Assembly: GCF_008642315.1 (NCBI RefSeq)
Contig: NZ_CP029192.1
Coordinates: 5,456,001 to 5,520,000 of the forward strand
Direction: 5' to 3'
DNA: 64,000 nucleotides
Source of the DNA: Streptomyces venezuelae
GTDB taxonomy: Bacteria; Actinomycetota; Actinomycetes; Streptomycetales; Streptomycetaceae
The notes beneath the pieces are model-generated. The model was given only the letters and a program-made list of their open reading frames with translations, was not told where the DNA came from and made no database searches. The stretch's first letter is position 1. Every line of letters starts with the position of its first letter. This document shows positions 62,404 to 64,000 of the stretch, in pieces. Both the position numbers and the translations under genes were made by a program.

Positions 62404-63368
62404 GAGGTCTCCTCCGCGAGGTCCCGAGGTGCGTCGGACTCCCGCACGGCGTCGGTGATGTCCCAGCACGTCACCGCGAACGCGCCGGTCCTGGTGAAGT
62501 GGGCGTGCGCCCGGACGAGCGCCCCGCCGGGCAGCGCGTGGACGCGGAACGGCGTGGGGTAGGCGGCGGACGGGTCCCGCACGTCGGTCAGCCACCGCCC
62601 GACGGGCAGCCGCCCCACCCGGAAGTCCCACACCCACTGCCCCGGCCCCGCCCCCGCCATGGCCGCGAGCGGCACCCGCAGCGCGAACGCCGCACCCTCC
62701 CACGCCACTTCGGCGGGCACGACGACCCCGTCCCGCCGCCGCACCGCCTCGCCCCCGCCGGGCGGGCCCCCCGCGACGAGCCTCCCGTACACGGTGATGC
62801 CGTCCCCCGACGGAACGAACCGCACCAGCTCCGCGCGCGGCCGCGACCGCGTCGCCTGGAGCACCGCACGCCCGCTGCGGGCCCGGACGACCCGGACGAG
62901 GGTGCCGGTGCGCGGGTCGGGGGCGTGCGGGGCGGTCGGTGTCGCGGGCGGGGCGTCGCTGTCGGCGGGCGCGAGCCCGTACCGGCGTACGCGGCCGTCG
63001 ACGTCCCGCAGCTCGGCGGTCAGCCGCCACACGCCGTCCCGCATCCCACGCAGGGTCACCGTCGCGGTCAGGAGAGGGGTGGCGCCGGTGTGCGGTTCGT
63101 ACGCGAGGGGGACGGTGATCCTTCGGGTCCCGCGGGTGATGAGGAGCCGGGCGCGGCCGGGCCCCTCGGGGGCGGCGAGCGCGACGTTGAGGGTGCGGCT
63201 GTCGCGGAGCGAGAGGTGCACGGGCGCCAGGAGCGGCCGGACCCGCCCGGCGCCGCCGCGCACCCGGCCCGCGGCGGTCCGTTCCAGGCGGAAGCGGGTG
63301 CTTCGCGCGGTGGTGAGCAGCCGCCGGGCGAAGGGGGGCGGGGCGAACCGCTGGGCGGAGTGGTCCAT
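62400..63368 (-). CDS. free-standing beta-rich protein of the polymer cluster
   Basis: Protein of 322 residues, function unknown. No signal peptide or membrane segment. After a basic start (FARRLLTTARSTRFRLERTA) it is all beta-strand-like: VHLSLRDSRTLNVALAAPEG, RLTAELRDVDGRVRRYGLAP, FALRVPLAAMAGAGPGQWVW and WDFRVGRLPVGRWLTDVRDP, then a C-terminal stretch LVRAHAHFTRTGAFAV. The same kind of module forms the linker in the two largest TagF fusions and the C-terminus of the two GT2 enzymes, so it may be a carbohydrate-binding or scaffold unit acting in trans. ATG 63368 follows GGAGAA closely. It overlaps the GT4-Stealth gene by 4 bp. Confidence 0.7.
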   Translation of the reverse strand: MDHSAQRFAPPPFARRLLTTARSTRFRLERTAAGRVRGGAGRVRPLLAPVHLSLRDSRTLNVALAAPEGPGRARLLITRGTRRITVPLAYEPHTGATPLLTATVTLRGMRDGVWRLTAELRDVDGRVRRYGLAPADSDAPPATPTAPHAPDPRTGTLVRVVRARSGRAVLQATRSRPRAELVRFVPSGDGITVYGRLVAGGPPGGGEAVRRRDGVVVPAEVAWEGAAFALRVPLAAMAGAGPGQWVWDFRVGRLPVGRWLTDVRDPSAAYPTPFRVHALPGGALVRAHAHFTRTGAFAVTCWDITDAVRESDAPRDLAEETS

Positions 63369-63486
63369 TTCTCCACTGTGTACGAGTTTGCCCGCTTCTC
63401 GTCGCGGACGCCCCGGCCGCCGCACCAACTTGCACCATCCGGCGCTGCTCGACGCTGCTCGGCGCAGCCGTGTGCCCTCGTGCCGG

Positions 63487-64000
63487 TCAGCGGCGGGCCT
63501 TGCGCACCGCCCGGGTCACCACCGGAGGCAGCAGGTCGACGGCGAGCCTGCGGACGGCGGACGGCTTGCGCGCGGGCGCGGCGGCCTGGGCGCGGGGAGC
63601 CGGCAGGGCGGGGGCCGCGGTGGGTGCGGGCCTCGCGGGGCGTGCCGGGTGGCGGGAGGTGACCAGGTCCGGCGCGGGGATCTTCGCCCGTGAGGCGCGC
63701 AGCACGTCGAGTCCCGCGATGTGCTGGATCTCCGGGGCGCAGTTCGGCATGGCGTGCAGCGCTTCGTGGAGCGCGTCCCGCAGCGGCGCCGGATCGCCCC
63801 ACGTTCCGTACAGCTTGTTGGAGGAGAGCATGACGGGGCGCAGGCCGTGGCGGAACACCGCTTCCCATGTGGCGGCGGCGACGCCCGGCGTGTGCTCGGT
63901 GCGGTAGTCGTCGAGGACGAGGACACCGTCCTCGCGCAGCGCGTTCTTCGCCGTGAGGATGTCGTCGCGCACGTCGTCGTACATGTGCGAGGCGTCGATG
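63487..64000 (-). CDS. class I SAM-dependent methyltransferase (N-terminal end outside window)
   Basis: Only the C-terminal ~170 residues are visible; the gene starts beyond the right edge. The visible part begins IDASHMYDDVRDDILTAKNA, the strand-helix region after the SAM site in Methyltransf_24-type enzymes, followed by REDGVLVLDDYRTEHTPGVA, where the metal/catalytic acidic residues usually lie. The C-terminal ~60 residues are Pro/Ala-rich and then basic (RRLAVDLLPPVVTRAVRKAR). A methyltransferase in this cluster could cap or modify the polymer, by context only. Confidence 0.8.
   Translation of the reverse strand, partial: IDASHMYDDVRDDILTAKNALREDGVLVLDDYRTEHTPGVAAATWEAVFRHGLRPVMLSSNKLYGTWGDPAPLRDALHEALHAMPNCAPEIQHIAGLDVLRASRAKIPAPDLVTSRHPARPARPAPTAAPALPAPRAQAAAPARKPSAVRRLAVDLLPPVVTRAVRKARR

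Overview
The window looks like part of a Streptomyces (or very close Streptomycetaceae) chromosome. GC is very high with strong G/C in third codon positions, GTG and TTG starts are common, and the block mtnA-mtrA-mtrB-lpqB-comF-hpf-response regulator-wHTH protein-secA-Rv3235-like-DUF6912-HAD-LuxR/ATPase-NAD-glutamate dehydrogenase follows the order I remember from streptomycete core chromosomes. I saw no rRNA, tRNA, CRISPR array, insertion sequence or prophage gene.

Layout. 1-2600 (minus): DUF4350 protein (cut by the window edge), DUF4129 protein and a multi-pass GPDPase-type membrane protein. 2741-8542 (plus): mtnA, then the MtrA/MtrB/LpqB cell-envelope signalling unit. 8709-11512 (plus): ComF-like protein, long-form hibernation factor, orphan NarL-type regulator. 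11505-13341 (minus): YcaQ-like glycosylase and a GNAT acetyltransferase. 13565-27877: secA, small conserved actinobacterial proteins, HAD phosphatase, large LuxR-ATPase, DJ-1/PfpI protein, and the 1648-residue NAD-glutamate dehydrogenase closed by a perfect 20-bp hairpin.

28107-32264 is a tight four-gene operon: sugar nucleotidyltransferase, polyprenol-phosphate mannose synthase, GtrA-type membrane protein and a GT-C-like membrane glycosyltransferase. It looks like a route for making a lipid-linked sugar donor and using it outside the membrane. 32269-38843 is more accessory: a UTRA-wHTH-UTRA regulator that looks chimeric, a secreted seven-bladed propeller protein, a two-component pair, a small secreted protein of unknown role, and a two-gene wHTH/membrane-protein operon with a perfect palindrome in front.

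38942-64000 is a large surface-polymer cluster of the wall teichoic acid kind, mostly on the minus strand. It holds four proteins with a CDP-glycerol glycerophosphotransferase (TagF-like) domain, each fused to a GT2 or GT2-like N-terminus, two further GT2 enzymes, a TagG/TagH-type ABC exporter, galE, a second GT-C-like membrane protein, a GT4-Stealth fusion, a free-standing beta-rich protein and the start of a methyltransferase gene cluster. No CDP-glycerol or CDP-ribitol synthesis gene is visible, so the polymer itself cannot be named. Many genes here overlap by 4 bp, so they are probably translated together. Two plus-strand genes (TetR regulator at 48428, TagF fusion at 57470) interrupt the run and appear to be leaderless.

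The observations most worth checking are two tandem DnaA boxes before comF, an MtrA-type direct repeat just before mtrA, the chimeric GntR protein, a TagF fusion whose GT2 half has lost its catalytic motifs, and a TagF domain in which the conserved His of the HGTP motif is Asn.
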